64,000 nucleotides of DNA from Agarophyton chilense (GCA_030374765.1 JARGXX010000138.1:248001-312000), one strand, 5' to 3'. Positions 11,945-24,400 are shown, counted from the first letter of the stretch. Program-made: numbers and translations. Notes: generated by a model not told the origin, from the letters alone.

Positions 11945-12406
11945 ATCTGATTTTCCAACGTAGAGCGATTGGCCTGCCGGGATGTGTAATCTCGCTAGAT
12001 GTCCCAGATTCGGTAGGTCAATCTTTGGTGGGTCAATAAGCTGAGGTTAGTGTTCAGAGCGAGGATTAAGAGCATTTGTTTTCTCTTTTTTTCAGGGACC
12101 GCAAAAATACCGTTCACAAATTTCGGATTTTTTCCCTCAGATGTATTAGCCCGCTTTCAACCAATTCCCTAATCACTGTACGATAATTTTCCGCCTTCAC
12201 TCCTCAAAATGGCTTCTTAGTTCTTGAATCCTCTTCATCATTTCGCATATTTTCTTTTGTCATATATAATAGGTCTATATCCCCCATTAGTAATGAGTTA
12301 ATATCATCCGAGGCTTTCAAATTATTCTATGGAAATGATACTCGATCCGGATTCATCCAGACCAATTGATGTGTGTCACTGTTTTCGTATTTGAAAAAAA
12401 CATCTG

Positions 12407-13557
12407 CTACAGACTCCTCCACAACGAAATAATCCCGGCGAAATTATTTCTAACCTTTTTACGAAGTTTCGTCGAATTGTGAAACTTGCTCTTTCTTAAC
12501 TTGTTTTTCAAATGGTGGAGCTCTTCTTCGAGTTCTCTAACCGCTTCCCAGTTTCCAGTCTTATCAATTATTGTCTCTGCTGCCAGTCCACGAATTGGCA
12601 ACTCCACTGCAAACTTGTTTTTGGCGCTCATAACTCCCAACGAGCTGATAAAGCACTCAATAACCCGAGCCAATGTTGCAGCTTCCCGGCGGTTCCGATT
12701 TCCCATCCACAGACGAGCTTCTACCAACGTAGAGACCGTCAGATAGTTTATCAGAGCTTTGCGGAGCATAGATTTCCCTTCGAGACTTTCAACAGACACA
12801 TAGTTTTAAGGAGATGGTTTTCTGACGCAAGCAGCCCAGAACTTCTTGTTCGCCTTCTGTTGCTTCCAAATCAAAGCCTTGCTTACGAGGCTAGAAACAC
12901 CTCCGTGGCCATCGTCGAACTCTGAGCTAGAATCATCGACGGAATCGACAAATAATACTTCCATCTCCTGTCTAACGTCGACAATAAACTACTTCTCCTT
13001 TTATTTTTTCTTTGAATCCTTCCAGGTTTCCTTCAATTACTTAATGCCTTTGTTCATGTGCTTCTACGCCTTCTCCAATCCCTCCATGAGAGAAGGAATC
13101 CTCTAAATTTTTCTGGGGCGGGTAGTAGTTTTTTCTTCCGGGTCGGAATCTGGAGCGGAATCGGACTCGTACTTACTGGAGGATTCACACTCTGCGCCTC
13201 CATTGTGTGCTTAGAACGACTTCCGGGTTTGTGAACCGAGACTGTTACAACTCGAATACACATCATTTCCCTCAAATATTTAGTCCTCGGCGTACTTCCT
13301 CCGACACTGAGTGAGTAAGTTTTAACTTCAATTTCACGGAATAAGATATCCTCTTCATCGTCTTTAGGAATCCCTCGTATCTCATTTCTTATTATGCGAA
13401 GGCGAGCATTTTTTATCTTCGACTTTTCTTCAAGGTAAACTGAAAACGTAGCCCGAAAAGCTTCTTTAAAGATATCCCAGGGCATCCTCCACCAAGCCCT
13501 CATTTTTCTGCCCGAGAGCCCTGCAGTTTGAATCGTTATTCGTAGCAGGTCCATCAC
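12407..13557 (-). pseudogene. Gag-like / N-terminal coding remnants
   Basis: Two open minus-strand fragments (13557-13054 and 12799-12407) precede the RT in element orientation. The second has a basic R-x-L-W-M-G-N-R-N-R-R-E-A helix followed by a leucine/glutamate coiled-coil-like stretch (ELEEELHHLKNKLRK). The first is rich in basic residues and has no recognisable motif. Assignment as gag is by position only. Confidence 0.35.
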
Positions 13558-14750
13558 GTCTGAGAACTGTCAACCCCTTCCGTTCTAGGGACCAATTTGA
13601 CACGTAGAACAGGTTTGGCCTTTTAGAAGGGCTGCTTCCAACTAAGCGCGCGACCTAAATAGTTCCAGCCTTCATTCGACGCCCATACAAGTGGAACTAG
13701 GTCTGGGCCTCGTATCGGCCAGGTCCCTGAGATTCGCGCCTCCACAACACTACCCGCAGTCACTACTGGTGAGATCTTCGTGCTTTAAACACCCCGCCCT
13801 GCGTCATTACGAAGGGCGCATGGTGAAGAAATTTGAACAACATTTTTTCAGAAAACCCTTCAAAAACCAGACAAAAATATCACAAAAAACCTTTATGACG
13901 ATATACAATTTCAAAAAACCTTATAAGACTTGATTAAATGACACGCAAAACCACCATCTAGATACCTTCACACGACCTCCAGGATTGCACGGACGATGAA
14001 CTTGTGCACGTGGGAAAAACCCCTGATCACCCAATTAAGAAAAGACCTTACATAACTCTGTTTCCGGGGTCCAACACAAGCAACGCCAGTAAAGCCCAAT
14101 AGACAGCAATCCATACGATAACTCACTTCAGCGGTGCATTTCGTCGGGCACAGCCTTAAAAAATAGTTTTCTCCAGTAAACCGCAACGCCGGGCCATGTA
14201 ACACCGGTAAATTAGTTTTCTCAGAAGATTGAGACAAGTCTCGAGATTTCTGAAAAACAAACCAACAAAATAGGAGTTACTGGCCATAAGAGGCATGATC
14301 ACTTTCCCCTCCTACAGGGATTCCTCGCTGACATACTCCGTTACCCAGCTTAGGCTGCCCAGTCGACACCACGAGAAGGTCGAGTAAAGCTTTAATCGCC
14401 CAAACGCAGAAACGTCAATTTTTAGTCAAGTATCCGGAAATAAGAATCCCTGCGCAGCCTCCGGATTAATTTCTAGCTGTTAGACAAAGTAGAATTTATA
14501 AAAACCCGTTTCATTTCAAATATTGAGAGCATCAAATTTTACAGTTCAAAATCCTTCGAAGACGTTAATGGATATTTGGGGACGTGCACGACAGAATTTG
14601 GTAAAAGTATATTACAAGGTTGTCAAAAAGACATCCGTAAAATTTTGTTGCCATATCGAGCACCGAAAAAAGTGAAGTTGTGTTTGGAACTTTTGCGGCT
14701 TTCTTGACTTGGATATTAGTCAAAAAAGAGGTTTACAACATTCTTGTGTT
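13558..14750. other. Interval without recognised genes
   Basis: Only short ORFs of up to 89 codons, none with a family motif. The right edge abuts a TGTTAC-starting LTR-like repeat. Confidence 0.35.
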
Positions 14751-15135
14751 TGTTACTCGCGAGTGCTACGGAAGACGAGATCGTACGCGCACAGAAGGAT
14801 CAGGAAAATCAAAAGCACAAAAGTCCTTGGAAGAGTACTCCCAAGGCTGACTCCTGCTATCAAAGGTCTGCCATGGAGAGCAGGCTTTTGTCGTGTAGTT
14901 TCCCGCAGCGCGGGAACCGTCGACTTCAACAGCGGAGGTTGCGCTCCAGGCGACTGCGCCTTTTTCGATCTAGTTGGGTCTGATCTATTAATCATCATTT
15001 TAGGTCTCATTTAAAGCCAGAGAAATAAATCAATCTACTAAGTAAAACTACTGAATTTTCTACCTCCGATATCGTGGGTGGCCCGAAAATATAGATATGA
15101 TACTGTAACAGAAAGAATTGCTCGCATGATTAACA
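14751..15135 (-). repeat. LTR-like repeat, left copy
   Basis: 385-bp repeat paired with the copy at 16689. Shared blocks include CGCAGCGCGGGA, CCGTCGACTTCAAC and CCAGGCGACTGC. Termini TGTTA...TAACA. Confidence 0.65.
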
Positions 15136-15349
15136 GTCCTTCTTAAACAAATGCGTTGCTCCATCTTTTGGATATTACATCTCAATGGTTCCATCAATTC
15201 GACGCCGACGTTTCGTACCCAAACTTTTCTCGTCTACAAGATACTCACGTACCAAGTCGGGCACGTCCAGGCTTTGCGATACAAGATTCGTCCAGTTCGC
15301 TTTGCTTTTTCTGGAGATGTTTTCTCAAGTCCTAACCAATGACTTAAAA

Positions 15350-16460
15350 CAGCGGACGCCCCAGTAGAACCTCTTCCATATCCTCGTCAGCAACAAAGAG
15401 TTCCATGTCACGAATACGCACTTGAAGTCTGGTCTTTGGCGGAATTATAGTCAACGATAGCTGAGTTTTGTTAGAATCTGTTGCCTTCCTATGCTCTATA
15501 TCACCCTTGACTGCGAGCTATAGCACCATTGGCTTCTTGAAACGTTCGTAAGGAGTGAATGGGTGTTTAACACTCATAGCTCCAAAGAAATAAGTTGATT
15601 TTGCTCAAAAGTCGGCGACGGAGTAATCCAGAGTTACTTCTTCAACTTCGTTCAATATTACTGTATGTCGTCTCTCTTTCTTGTCGGGGGTTGATTATGA
15701 GCCTGACCGGTTGTCTAGGATCTTCGTGTTCTTCTTCCCGGTCTTCTTCTCTGACTAGTGCTTGCCCAGCAGTTCCCGTTGCTTCCCCTTGAAGTAACCG
15801 AACTCTTTCGTATAAGGGGACACCTTTAAACTTTTCCATGTTGAGACATGGCTTCTTGCGTTCTTTGCTGGCTTCGTCTCAAAGGTTTACATCTCTTGAA
15901 GAATTTGGCTGGATCTTTTGCGGTATGCGCAATCTGTCCTATGTTTCTTGTTTAAATACTTTTTGGCGGTGTTAAGTGTCGCTGCGGTGATTCTGAGGCT
16001 GTGATTTTTTGCTTCCATCTGATCTTGAATGTGGCGTTCTGGACTGCATGCACCTGATCGGCAAGATTCGCTAGCGTATTCGCAAAGAACGTCAAAACAA
16101 TCTACTGGGGCGGACGTCTGCATGCCCATCTGATCTCGGAGGAGCTGCTTGAGGTCTGAAAGCTGTAACTTTTATGCCAGTTTGATGATCAGCTGCTTGC
16201 ATCTGTCTGATTCAGTAACAACTTCAGACGCATTGTGCTCGTCGAGGACAGTAATGATCTCCAACACAAACCATGAGGCTGCTCTTGATGGGTTCTTAGG
16301 CAAAAGAGTATATCTTACCGCGGAAATCGCTTCCTGGACACGTTCGTGGAGATTTCAGGACCATCGCTGCAGACGGGAGTGTACCCAGTTTTCTACGACT
16401 TCATCTGTCGCGTTTCTGCTGTTCGTGACTCCCTCTATTCGATTCAAGATGAAAAACCTT
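15350..16460 (-). pseudogene. Gag plus partial protease remnant
   Basis: The minus-strand frame around 16440-15887 reads as a gag-like protein: an RYTLLPKNPSRAASWFVLE block, a run rich in E, D and L, then an R-D-Q-M-G-M-Q-T region. It is broken by a stop near 16160. Further along, the protease-like strand pattern ends in EEVLLGRPLF at about 15350. The D-T/S-G catalytic motif is not visible, so only the C-terminal half of the protease remains. Confidence 0.5.
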
Positions 16461-16688
16461 TAGAGCAATTTCTGGTTGACACATTGTCGGTACTTGCAGA
16501 CATTATCTTCTGATTTGATGTCCTACGAATGTTGACATAGTTTACACGCTCCACAAAAACGACCTACTTGGTCTCAAACTTGATCAGCTTTGGCAGATTT
16601 GTACTCGATAGTGTGAGTTTCTGGATTGTGTTCACCGGCTCATACGTATACATCTTGTGTACGTGCGACTTGCAAAAACAAAGCTAGT

Positions 16689-17038
16689 TGTTGCTCGCTA
16701 ACGCTACGAAAGACGAGATTGTACGCGCGCACTTATGTAAAGGAAAACAGAAGGCACAAAAGTCCTTGTAAGACTGCTCCGTTGGATGCTTCTCGCTCGC
16801 AAAGTTCGGCCAGGAAGAGCAGGCTTTTATCCTGTTGTTTCCCGCAGCGCGGGAGCCGTCGACTTCAACGATGTGGGTTTCGTTCCAGGCGACTGCATCG
16901 TTGTAGTTCTCTTGTAAGGCTAGAGACAGCAATCAATCTACTAATTGAAATTACTTAATATGCTACCTACAACCTCGTGGGTTGCCAGAAATGATAGATA
17001 TGGCCATGTGACAGATAGAATGACTCGCATAGTTAACA
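16689..17038 (-). repeat. LTR-like repeat, right copy
   Basis: 350-bp partner of the repeat at 14751, more diverged and about 35 bp shorter. It begins TGTTGCTCGC and ends GTTAACA. Confidence 0.65.
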
Positions 17039-18444
17039 ATGGTACTATTGAAACCATCACTCTTCAGCGATGGTTTTGCATCGTGATTACATGCTTTGAT
17101 CCACGAGTCACAGAGCTGCTATGCTAGGAGTCGCAGTAGAGTGTTTGTGGCGGAAAAAAGAGGCAAAACTCAAACTTAAGCTTCTGCTTCAAACTTTCTA
17201 TCAGTAGTGCCGTGCCCAAATATTAAACGTGTTTTGTAGACGTCCGGGATTTTTCACTCTCGAAGGAAACCAAGCTGAAGAGCTTTTTAAAGATAAACCG
17301 ACGAGGTCGTTTAGTAAAGACTTGTCCTGAAACAAGTCGCAGATGACTTTTCACATGTCAGAAGAACTTTCAAGGCCTTTCACTTGATTCAAATGATCGT
17401 TGCTAAACCTCAGACCAATGATAGCTCTAACTTTCAAATATTACTTTCTCTACTTTGATTTCTCCTATTCATCCGTAGTTCTCGTTGAGTTCAAATTCTT
17501 TTCAAAGTTTTTTGTGCGAATATAACAGAACTATTTTTTCTTTTGTCAGACATAAAGGAGATCCTCACTAAGTCTTTTGATTTTGACCTCACTCATCCAT
17601 TCTATTTCAAGCCTCAATGTTTGCAGGTTACTGATACTGAATGATGAGACACGGTGTCTCCGAAGGTTTGTGGAGCATACCCCAGCAGAGCTAGTTGTCA
17701 ATAGTGATACATTCCAAGCGGATTATTTCAAGTCCTCAATCCATTTGCGACGCTTTTTTAACCGTGACAGTCACAACCTTCCGTAAAAGTCCAAAATGTC
17801 TCAGGTACTCTCGGAATTTTGTGAGTTCCCTGATCTTTTCACCTGAGTTATGTAAGCATCTCTCCGCAGCCTGGTCGCTGAGGCCCCAAACAGGGGTAGG
17901 AAAAACTTCCCACCACCCCTGATTCAACTCTCCTCGAAGATTCTGGAATAAATTGAAGGACTTCATTCTCTACCCCGAAACGGAGGGATTTTTTCGACCT
18001 GTAAGAGAACAGGAAAAAGAAAGTTATCCACTGAATTCATCTCTTTCCAGAGAGATGGATGCAAACAAGGCGACATTCCGTGGCGCAAGACGCAGCTGAC
18101 GAAGGCGATAGCCCAAAAGAAATGGAGCGCCAGCCAAGGAAGCGCGAAAGTAAAAGCCGAGGAATCGTGGAGGCAAAAGTTGGGGATGCGTGGAGGCTAG
18201 AGCCGAGATAGCTCAGAGAAAACAACCGAGAGAGCATGGAGGCAACAGTCGAGAAAGCGCAGAGACAACAGCCAAGAAGGCTTGAAGAGAGGAACGAATC
18301 GAGGAAGCGCCGAGGCGAGAGCAAGCCGAGGAAGCGCCGAGGCGAGAGCGTGCTGAGGAAGCGCCGAAATGACAGCAATCCGTAGAAGCACGTCGCAGTT
18401 GTGTGCCGATCCATGCGATGCTACAATGTTGGAACCGAGATGTC
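17039..18444. other. Interval without recognised genes; decayed E/R/A-rich stretch
   Basis: No complete gene is seen. At about 18180-18385 the plus strand has degenerate short repeats (GAGGAAGCGCCGAGGCGAGAG and variants) that translate as Glu/Arg/Ala-rich coiled-coil-like sequence before a stop. The opposite-strand ORF here is a low-complexity shadow. Confidence 0.4.
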
Positions 18445-18711
18445 TGTGACGGATACTGCGGTTTTACAGTAGATACATTATCGGTTTAGATATGACACAT
18501 GCATGTGCATTTGTTTTCGACATAACCATTAGGTTCACTCTTTGAACTACTATACCGAACGGATGGCTGAGCGTGCCTCTAAGAGAGAGCGAGCAGCTCT
18601 GAGACCGCACGGTTGGGTTATAAGCTTGGTAGCTACCGTCTGCTACAATCTTGTGTAAACCATCGAACTATTGGTCAACTTTCCCTTTCATTGTTCCCTG
18701 AACTTGCGACA
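18445..18711 (+). repeat. 5' LTR of Gypsy element B
   Basis: 267-bp LTR, TGTGACGG...GCGACA, with the same length as its partner at 24645. The block GAACTACTATACCGAACG is shared exactly. Confidence 0.85.
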
Positions 18712-18809
18712 GCGATCACTTCTATTTGTTGAGATTCAACAGGAAGTTGTTGAACCAGCCCGGTCATTTCTACTCTAACCGAAGAAGACATTGATTCCGC
18801 TGAGTCAAT

Positions 18810-19640
18810 ATGTCACAGTCGCAAACCTCACCGGTTGAGATGCACGCTGCATCTTTTGTCACCTCTTCGGTTAATCACCGAACGCTGGTCCGCATGGGCG
18901 CCTACTCCGATCGGGTGTCCCTTCATAAGTACGATCAGTACTGCAAGGAGATTACAGCTCGCGCAAGTCAACTGACCGCATCGGGTATTACCACGACAAA
19001 ACCTATCCGTCTGGTCAGTCTCAAATTCTGTATTGACCCAGAAACTCTGGATTCCGCTTTGAAACTTGGTTTCATCCCGGATGCTGATGATTATGACACC
19101 CTTACCAATACGATTCTACGCCCTTATCTTAAAAATAAGGCGGAATATTCTGAAGTTAGAGTAACTTTAGATTCTTTGAACTCTCTGGTCCGTATCGATC
19201 TGTTAATGGACATGAAGGACAATTCTGCAATGTCCCGCATGGAAACACTGATTTCTTCCTATCACAAACTACTTCGCCGAAACGGTTTAAAATGAATACT
19301 GGAGAACAACCAGAAGGTTGCTGTTTATCAAGTCCAATCCGCTGTTAAGCCTAAGGTACTTCGGGACTGACTCCGTACTGATTTAGAAATCGCCAACTGC
19401 GACTGTGGCAAGGACTTCAAGAAGTTTATGGCAAACTCTCTGAAAGTTTCAAAAGCTTTCCAGTTTTTCGATAACGCTCCACAGTCTCGAAAAAACACAA
19501 CAGCATCAGAAAGCAGTCACCATCGCAGTGGTGATTCTGACAGGTCAAGGACGACCTCTACCGGAAGCAGTCGTCAACCATCTGGTTGAAAGGGAGGAAG
19601 CGGTGTTCGTCCTCCACCTCCATGTCCGCACGTTCCGTGA
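18810..19640 (+). pseudogene. Gag of Gypsy element B (truncated by stops)
   Basis: An ATG at 18810, 99 bp after the 5' LTR, opens a 161-codon frame with the helical composition of a capsid protein and no membrane or enzymatic motif. It stops at 19295. Further gag sequence can be followed in other frames to about 19690, where CPH...KGLRHWIQDC resembles a damaged C-C-H-C zinc knuckle. Two stops lie inside that knuckle. Confidence 0.6.
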
Positions 19641-19652
19641 AAATAAAAGGGG

Positions 19653-20369
19653 TTGCGCCACTGGATTCAAGATTGCGAGGATTCAACCGATTTGGAAAAG
19701 ACAGCAATGCACGCAGCAATTGCAGACGCAAAAATGAGAGACGGTCCGTCGAAGTCGACTGGCAGCCAGGCATCTGGTTCCAGTTCACAGGTATCCGCCA
19801 CCGGAAAGGTTAGGTTTCGTCGCTTGGCCAATCAGCAGCCCACTAAAAATCAAATGGTAAATCTGGGCGGCCCAGCATGTTCAATCACAATCACAGATGG
19901 ATCGACTACAGTTGATAGTATCGGACGGTGTGATGACGGCAGCGATGACAGTCTAGCGTCTTGTCGACTCGCTGAGCGAGCGGCGCTCAAGGGCACTGGA
20001 AAAATCAGTGCCACCGAGTCGGTTGGGATTCAAGTTGCACTGAAATCTGGCGAAGACGCACAGTCTTTCTCCTTCTCCCGCACGTGGACTATACCGAGAA
20101 TGGTTCTTCACTTAGCCTCAGGGCAGCTCGCTTTGGCCAATGTCACGTTCCTCGGTGCGGACGATGAATTGGAACGCGAAGACCTCATCATTGGCCTCCC
20201 AGTTCTTCAACACCTCAAGGTTGACACGAGAACTCTTCTGGAAAATAACCGAAGGGTACTTGATGGGTCGGACTGTTCCCTGGTAGATATTTGTGGGCGC
20301 CATCTTGGGAGTGTGACGCGGTGGGCCAACTTGACAGTAAAAGTCAATGTAAATGGGAGTCCCTCGTAG
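19653..20369 (+). pseudogene. Aspartic protease region of Gypsy element B
   Basis: A 238-codon frame, preceded by the damaged zinc knuckle. The block GRCDDGSDDSLAS (about 19924-19962) occupies the position of the D-T/S-G-A active site of retroviral-type proteases. Downstream DLIIGLPVLQHL is the usual hydrophobic G-x-P/D-x-L block. Protease would cut the polyprotein. It ends with a stop where a linker to RT is expected, and about 0.9 kb of insertion-like sequence follows. Confidence 0.65.
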
Positions 20370-20941
20370 CCAAAAAAAGGCCCGTACAGATAAGTGTAGT
20401 TCGGTTTCGCAAAGAGATAAGTAGAACGGCAAGACAGGGAGAATACTCAACCCGTCAGATAAAAATAGATAAAATAACAAGGGGAGAACGAAGCTCAACC
20501 TAGCGATAATTCTCCAAAATCTTCTTAGGACGATACGCAACGAAAGACTTATGTCAATGGTCACTAGGAGTCAGACTCCCGACTTCCGATAAGACACTCC
20601 GGATGTGAGACGATTTCTGCAGCCTACGTACTTCTGCGACAACCAGAAGCACGCGTATACAATCCCTACAAGGCTTCCCGAGGAGAGCTAATGACAGCGA
20701 GATATGCCTTCACTCATATACCCAAGCTGGCCTTTTACAGGAAAGGTTACGCGGCACCACTTGCGGCAGCTTCCCGTCCAGTGCTGAATCCCAGGAATCC
20801 TCCAGGTCTTACCGACCGACACAGGCTTTTCACTCTGTGGGGGACCCCTTGCCAGACGCAGTACCGTTGGTACACACAAGCCGTCTCCCGTCCACGCCAA
20901 AGGCGCTTCAACCGGTACAGTGGGCTGATAGAGGGTGCACC

Positions 20942-21067
20942 TTCCAGCGGCAAACGCCTCACTGGTCCTCTATACGGCGGCAAACGCCTCACCGATTTTA
21001 GATAATTATAGGGTTGCTCCTCCAGCGGCAAGCGCCTCACTGGACCCTTGGCGGCAAACGCCTCACC
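20942..21067. repeat. Four hairpin-type repeats (GCGGCAAACGCCTCAC)
   Basis: Copies of a 16-bp motif start at 20947, 20977, 21025 (one mismatch) and 21051. Copies 1 and 3 sit inside CCAG...CTGG, so each can fold with an outer CCAG/CTGG stem and an inner GGC/GCC stem. Copies 2 and 4 lack the outer arm. The array is therefore a duplicated two-copy unit. Confidence 0.7.
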
Positions 21068-21254
21068 TTTTGTTATAGTTGAAGGGCTCGAAGCCAAAGG
21101 AAATAGTTGAATTGGGTGTTTGTTGCCTTGAGGTCGTCCGAGATGGTGTTCGGAGACTTCAGAGGCCCTTTTATAGAGATCTAGAACCCACAGAATGGGC
21201 TGCAACGCATTGATACTCACTTATTACTACGGTGTGCTTCTAGGTTACTCTATT

Positions 21255-21268
21255 GGCTTCTAGAAGCC
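21255..21268. repeat. 14-bp perfect palindrome nested in an inverted repeat
   Basis: GGCTTCTAGAAGCC reads the same on both strands. It lies between GTGTGCT (21232-21238) and AGCACAC (21277-21283), so a cruciform with nested arms is possible. It is near the inferred right end of the insertion-like segment. Confidence 0.65.
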
Positions 21269-21403
21269 AGTACAGCAGCACACTAACCAATTAAAATGTA
21301 ACAACTACGCCTGACATCACCAGAATACCACTGCAACGTCGGCGTCAACAAAGATGTAGGAACTCCCGGCGCTGCTGGCACATCCTACACGTGTGTTACA
21401 GCA

Positions 21404-24400
21404 GTGCCGGAACATTCCACACGTTCCGCGACCCACAATATTCCAACTACTCGTAACCGCGGCGGTGTTGTCAGCCGCATTATGGTCGCACGAATGAATC
21501 GGGTTACGAAAACCGATGTGGTCGACTCGAATACTGTACAAGTACCGGAAGGCAGATCTTGTGTAATTTTTTACGTAACCCGGTCGGAAGAAGATCCGTT
21601 TCCAGACCCGTGTTTGTTGGATCCTATAAATGAGGAACAGCACGAAGATATCCGCTCGGGGGTACAGAAGATGAAGACTACCGCACGAGATAATGGAATA
21701 CGATCCAAACATGCAGACTGCCTTTACGGATTGAACTGACGCCAGATGCCCGTCCAGCTGAGATTCGGTTGCGTAACTACTCTCAAGAGCAGACTAAGTT
21801 TCTGACCGAAATGGTTGACGATCTCATTCGTCACGGTATGGCGTATGCAAATCCCACATCGCCGTGGGCATGTGCACCGCTTTTGGTTCCCTAGCCTGGT
21901 CCTGCTTGTTTTCGGTTTACAGTAGACCTCCGTCCGGTTAACAAATTTACCGTCAAGCATCAATACCTAATCCAAAATATTGACCCCGAGCTTGGCAAGC
22001 TGGCTACTGCGCGGTATTTTGCGACATTGAACCTCTCGCATGGGTACTGGCAGTTGGAACTTGACAAAGAATCCAGGACTTCACAGTCCCTCATTACACC
22101 GAACGGTATATACTCACCTACGAGGGTCCTTCATGGTATCAAAAATGCCGTGACATATCTTCGGTCAGAACTGGCTGAAGTTTTACCGCAAGGTTTGCAC
22201 GGGAAACTTCTCGCTTGGTTGGATGATATACTGCTTTACGCAACAACCGTTGATGGTTTGCTGGACGCAGTCGAAGAGATGCTTTTCTTCTGTACAGAAC
22301 GTTATCTAAAGTTACACCCGGGCAAATGCATTTTATTTTCCAAGAACATTCGGTGGTGCGGACGTACCATCTCTGCGGATGGTATCCGTTTTGATCCTCG
22401 GCGGTTGGACGGTTTGCTCAACATGGAGCCCCCGACAACAGGTTCGCATCTACAGCAATTTATTTGCGCTCTACAGTGAGGGAAGAATGCAATTCCCCGC
22501 TTTATCGAACTGGTTCCTCCTCTCCATGAGTTGCTGGAGAGGATTTATGACCATGCTGTTAAGCGTACGAGAGCTGCAGCCTCTCGCTACACTTTAACCT
22601 CTTTCGGTTGGGGTTTTTCAGAATTGCAAGCTTTCGTGGATTGCTAGACCGCATTGGCCCATCAAGTCACTCTTGGTCATCGTAATGACAACAAACGTCT
22701 ATGTGTGTACACAGAAGCGTCCGATTCGGTTTGGTCAGGTATTATAAACCAGGTCCGTTTTGAGGACCTGAAACTACCGCATAATGTCCAGCGCCATGAG
22801 CATCTGGCGTTTTATCCGGTTGGTTCAATTCAACACAGTTGGGGTGGTCTACTCTCGGGAAGGAAGCTTTCAAAATCCTTGCAACTTGATTGTTGCAACA
22901 CCGAGTGGTTTTGATCTGTACACGGATCACAATAATCTCATTTTCTTTTTCGATCCGCTTTCGGTTGTGCCAGACCTAACACAGACCTCTCTGCGTAAAG
23001 TCCTACGTTGGGTTGTACGGTTGAGCATGTACGAGTACACTTGCTTCCACATCAAACGATTTGACAACGTCTGGGCTGATCTACTTGGTAGATGGTCTGT
23101 ACCTACAACCGTTCGGAGATTTTTTCGTAGTCCCCCACTTCCCTCATCGTCTTCTGAGAATTTTCAGTGGTGTACAGCAATGGTCATTCACACTGCGCAG
23201 TCCTCTGCTGCGTCTACATGCCCTGAAGATCTTGTCGAGACCGACGTTCTTTGGTGTAAACCTGACAGTCCTATTTCAATACCCGATACAGCTGCGGACT
23301 TACAACTTCGTTTGTGTTTCATCGCACATATCGGTCCTAGCGGTCATCGTGGACGCGATCCAATCGAACGGTGTTTGAAGAAAGCTTTCTTTTGGTCTAC
23401 GTTGTCTACCGACATCCGGTCCTTTGTTCGCTTTTGCATCCACTGTCTATCGACAGTAGGAGGGGCGGAACGTACCACGTCCATTCGGTTCGGCTGTCCA
23501 TGGTACAATACCGAACGACCCTCTGCAGTTCGACTACATCGAGGTTAAACCAAGTACCGCCGGTGGAAAATATGTCCTGATGCCTCGGGACGATCATTCA
23601 GACTACCACTGGGTTTTCCCGTTCGGTGACACAACGGCTGAGAACTCTGTCGTGGCAATCATAGACTGGTGCGCTGCATTTTGGGGTACCGAAAGGTCTA
23701 ATGTCCGATGGTCCCACGCACTCTGGGAATGAGACCGTACTGTTAGTCGCCAAGGGATTGAAAGACCCCCATCATTTTACGCTTCCGTATACTTCGTGGA
23801 GTAACGGAGCAGTTGAACGACTCGGAAAAGAACTGCTTCGAGTCTTCCGATCGGTCGTGTCTGAGCTAAAACTCCCTCTCTAGGAGTTGCCAGCAATTCT
23901 GCCGCTGGTACAGAGCGCATTGAACAACACCGTCTTACCGCAAAGGGGTAACGTTGCACCTATCACGGCATTCCTTGGTCATGAGCCCACGACACCCATA
24001 TCCACCTTTGTACGGTCAGATACTGTTGCACCTGTAACGGTTGGGGACGCCCAGCGTCAAAGCGTCTTCAATTTAGAGGAACTGAGGAACCGAATGGTTG
24101 AATTACACCCTGTTGTACAGAATACCGTACGGTCTAACCGTGAGCGTCACCGCTCGTTTTCTGCACAGGCACAGTTACCCAACTTCACAGAAGGGGACTA
24201 CGTTTTGGTTGCGAGAGAAGAATTTTCTGCTGGTGAAAAACTAGCTCTACCCTGGCGCGGGCCGCCACGAATTATCAAAATTGTGAACGACTACGTTTAC
24301 CAAGTGGAAGATCTCCGTAACGTTTTAGTTGAGGACGTGCACTGTACTCGACTTAAGTTCTACCGTGACGGTTCTCTCGAAAAAGAAGCTGTAATAACTA

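Larger units (their letters stand above)
10824..13557 (-). mobile_element. Decayed DIRS-like retroelement remnant
   Basis: Minus-strand coding fragments appear in retroelement order. 13557-13054 and 12799-12407 are gag-like or N-terminal basic, helical segments, the second with RLWMGNRNRREAATLAR. Next comes an RT fragment at 11944-11546 with a PMG block and GAYVDDNSPFG, then an RNase H fragment at 11129-10824 ending in GHNPADEPS. The N-P-A-D-x-P-S ending and the L-x-K-x-R-S run before it are typical of DIRS-type RNase H. Frames are broken throughout and no LTRs or recombinase are visible, so the order-level call is tentative. Confidence 0.55.
14751..17038 (-). mobile_element. Non-autonomous LTR element (gag and protease stub only)
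   Basis: Two diverged direct repeats, 14751-15135 and 16689-17038, begin TGTTA/TGTTG and end TAACA, so they have short inverted termini as LTRs do. Between them, minus-strand coding is a gag-like helical region (about 16440-15640, several stops) followed by LSLTIIPPKTRLQVRIRDME and a V-L-L-G-R-P-L-F ending (about 15470-15350), typical of the C-terminal half of a retroviral-type aspartic protease. No integrase, RT or RNase H is present, so the element would have depended on another for transposition. No clear target-site duplication was found. Confidence 0.6.
20370..21300. other. Insertion-like segment between protease and RT
   Basis: Gypsy coding stops at 20369 and clear coding resumes near 21465 (SRIMVARMNR..., then EEDPFPDPCLLDP before the RT). 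The sequence between has no recognised domain and contains four copies of GCGGCAAACGCCTCAC and a 14-bp perfect palindrome. I infer a small insertion, probably a non-coding mobile element or an expanded repeat. Its exact ends are not clear. Confidence 0.45.

Noticed and set aside
16149-16463. 104-codon plus-strand ORF
   Set aside because: The opposite strand reads as the gag of the LTR element with retroelement-like composition, so this is its shadow.
18037-18414. 125-codon minus-strand Leu/Ser-rich ORF
   Set aside because: It is the antisense of degenerate purine-rich repeats and has low complexity.
20747-21220. 157-codon minus-strand ORF with repeated VRRLP
   Set aside because: The amino-acid repeat only reflects the 16-bp hairpin motif. 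No start context or domain supports coding.
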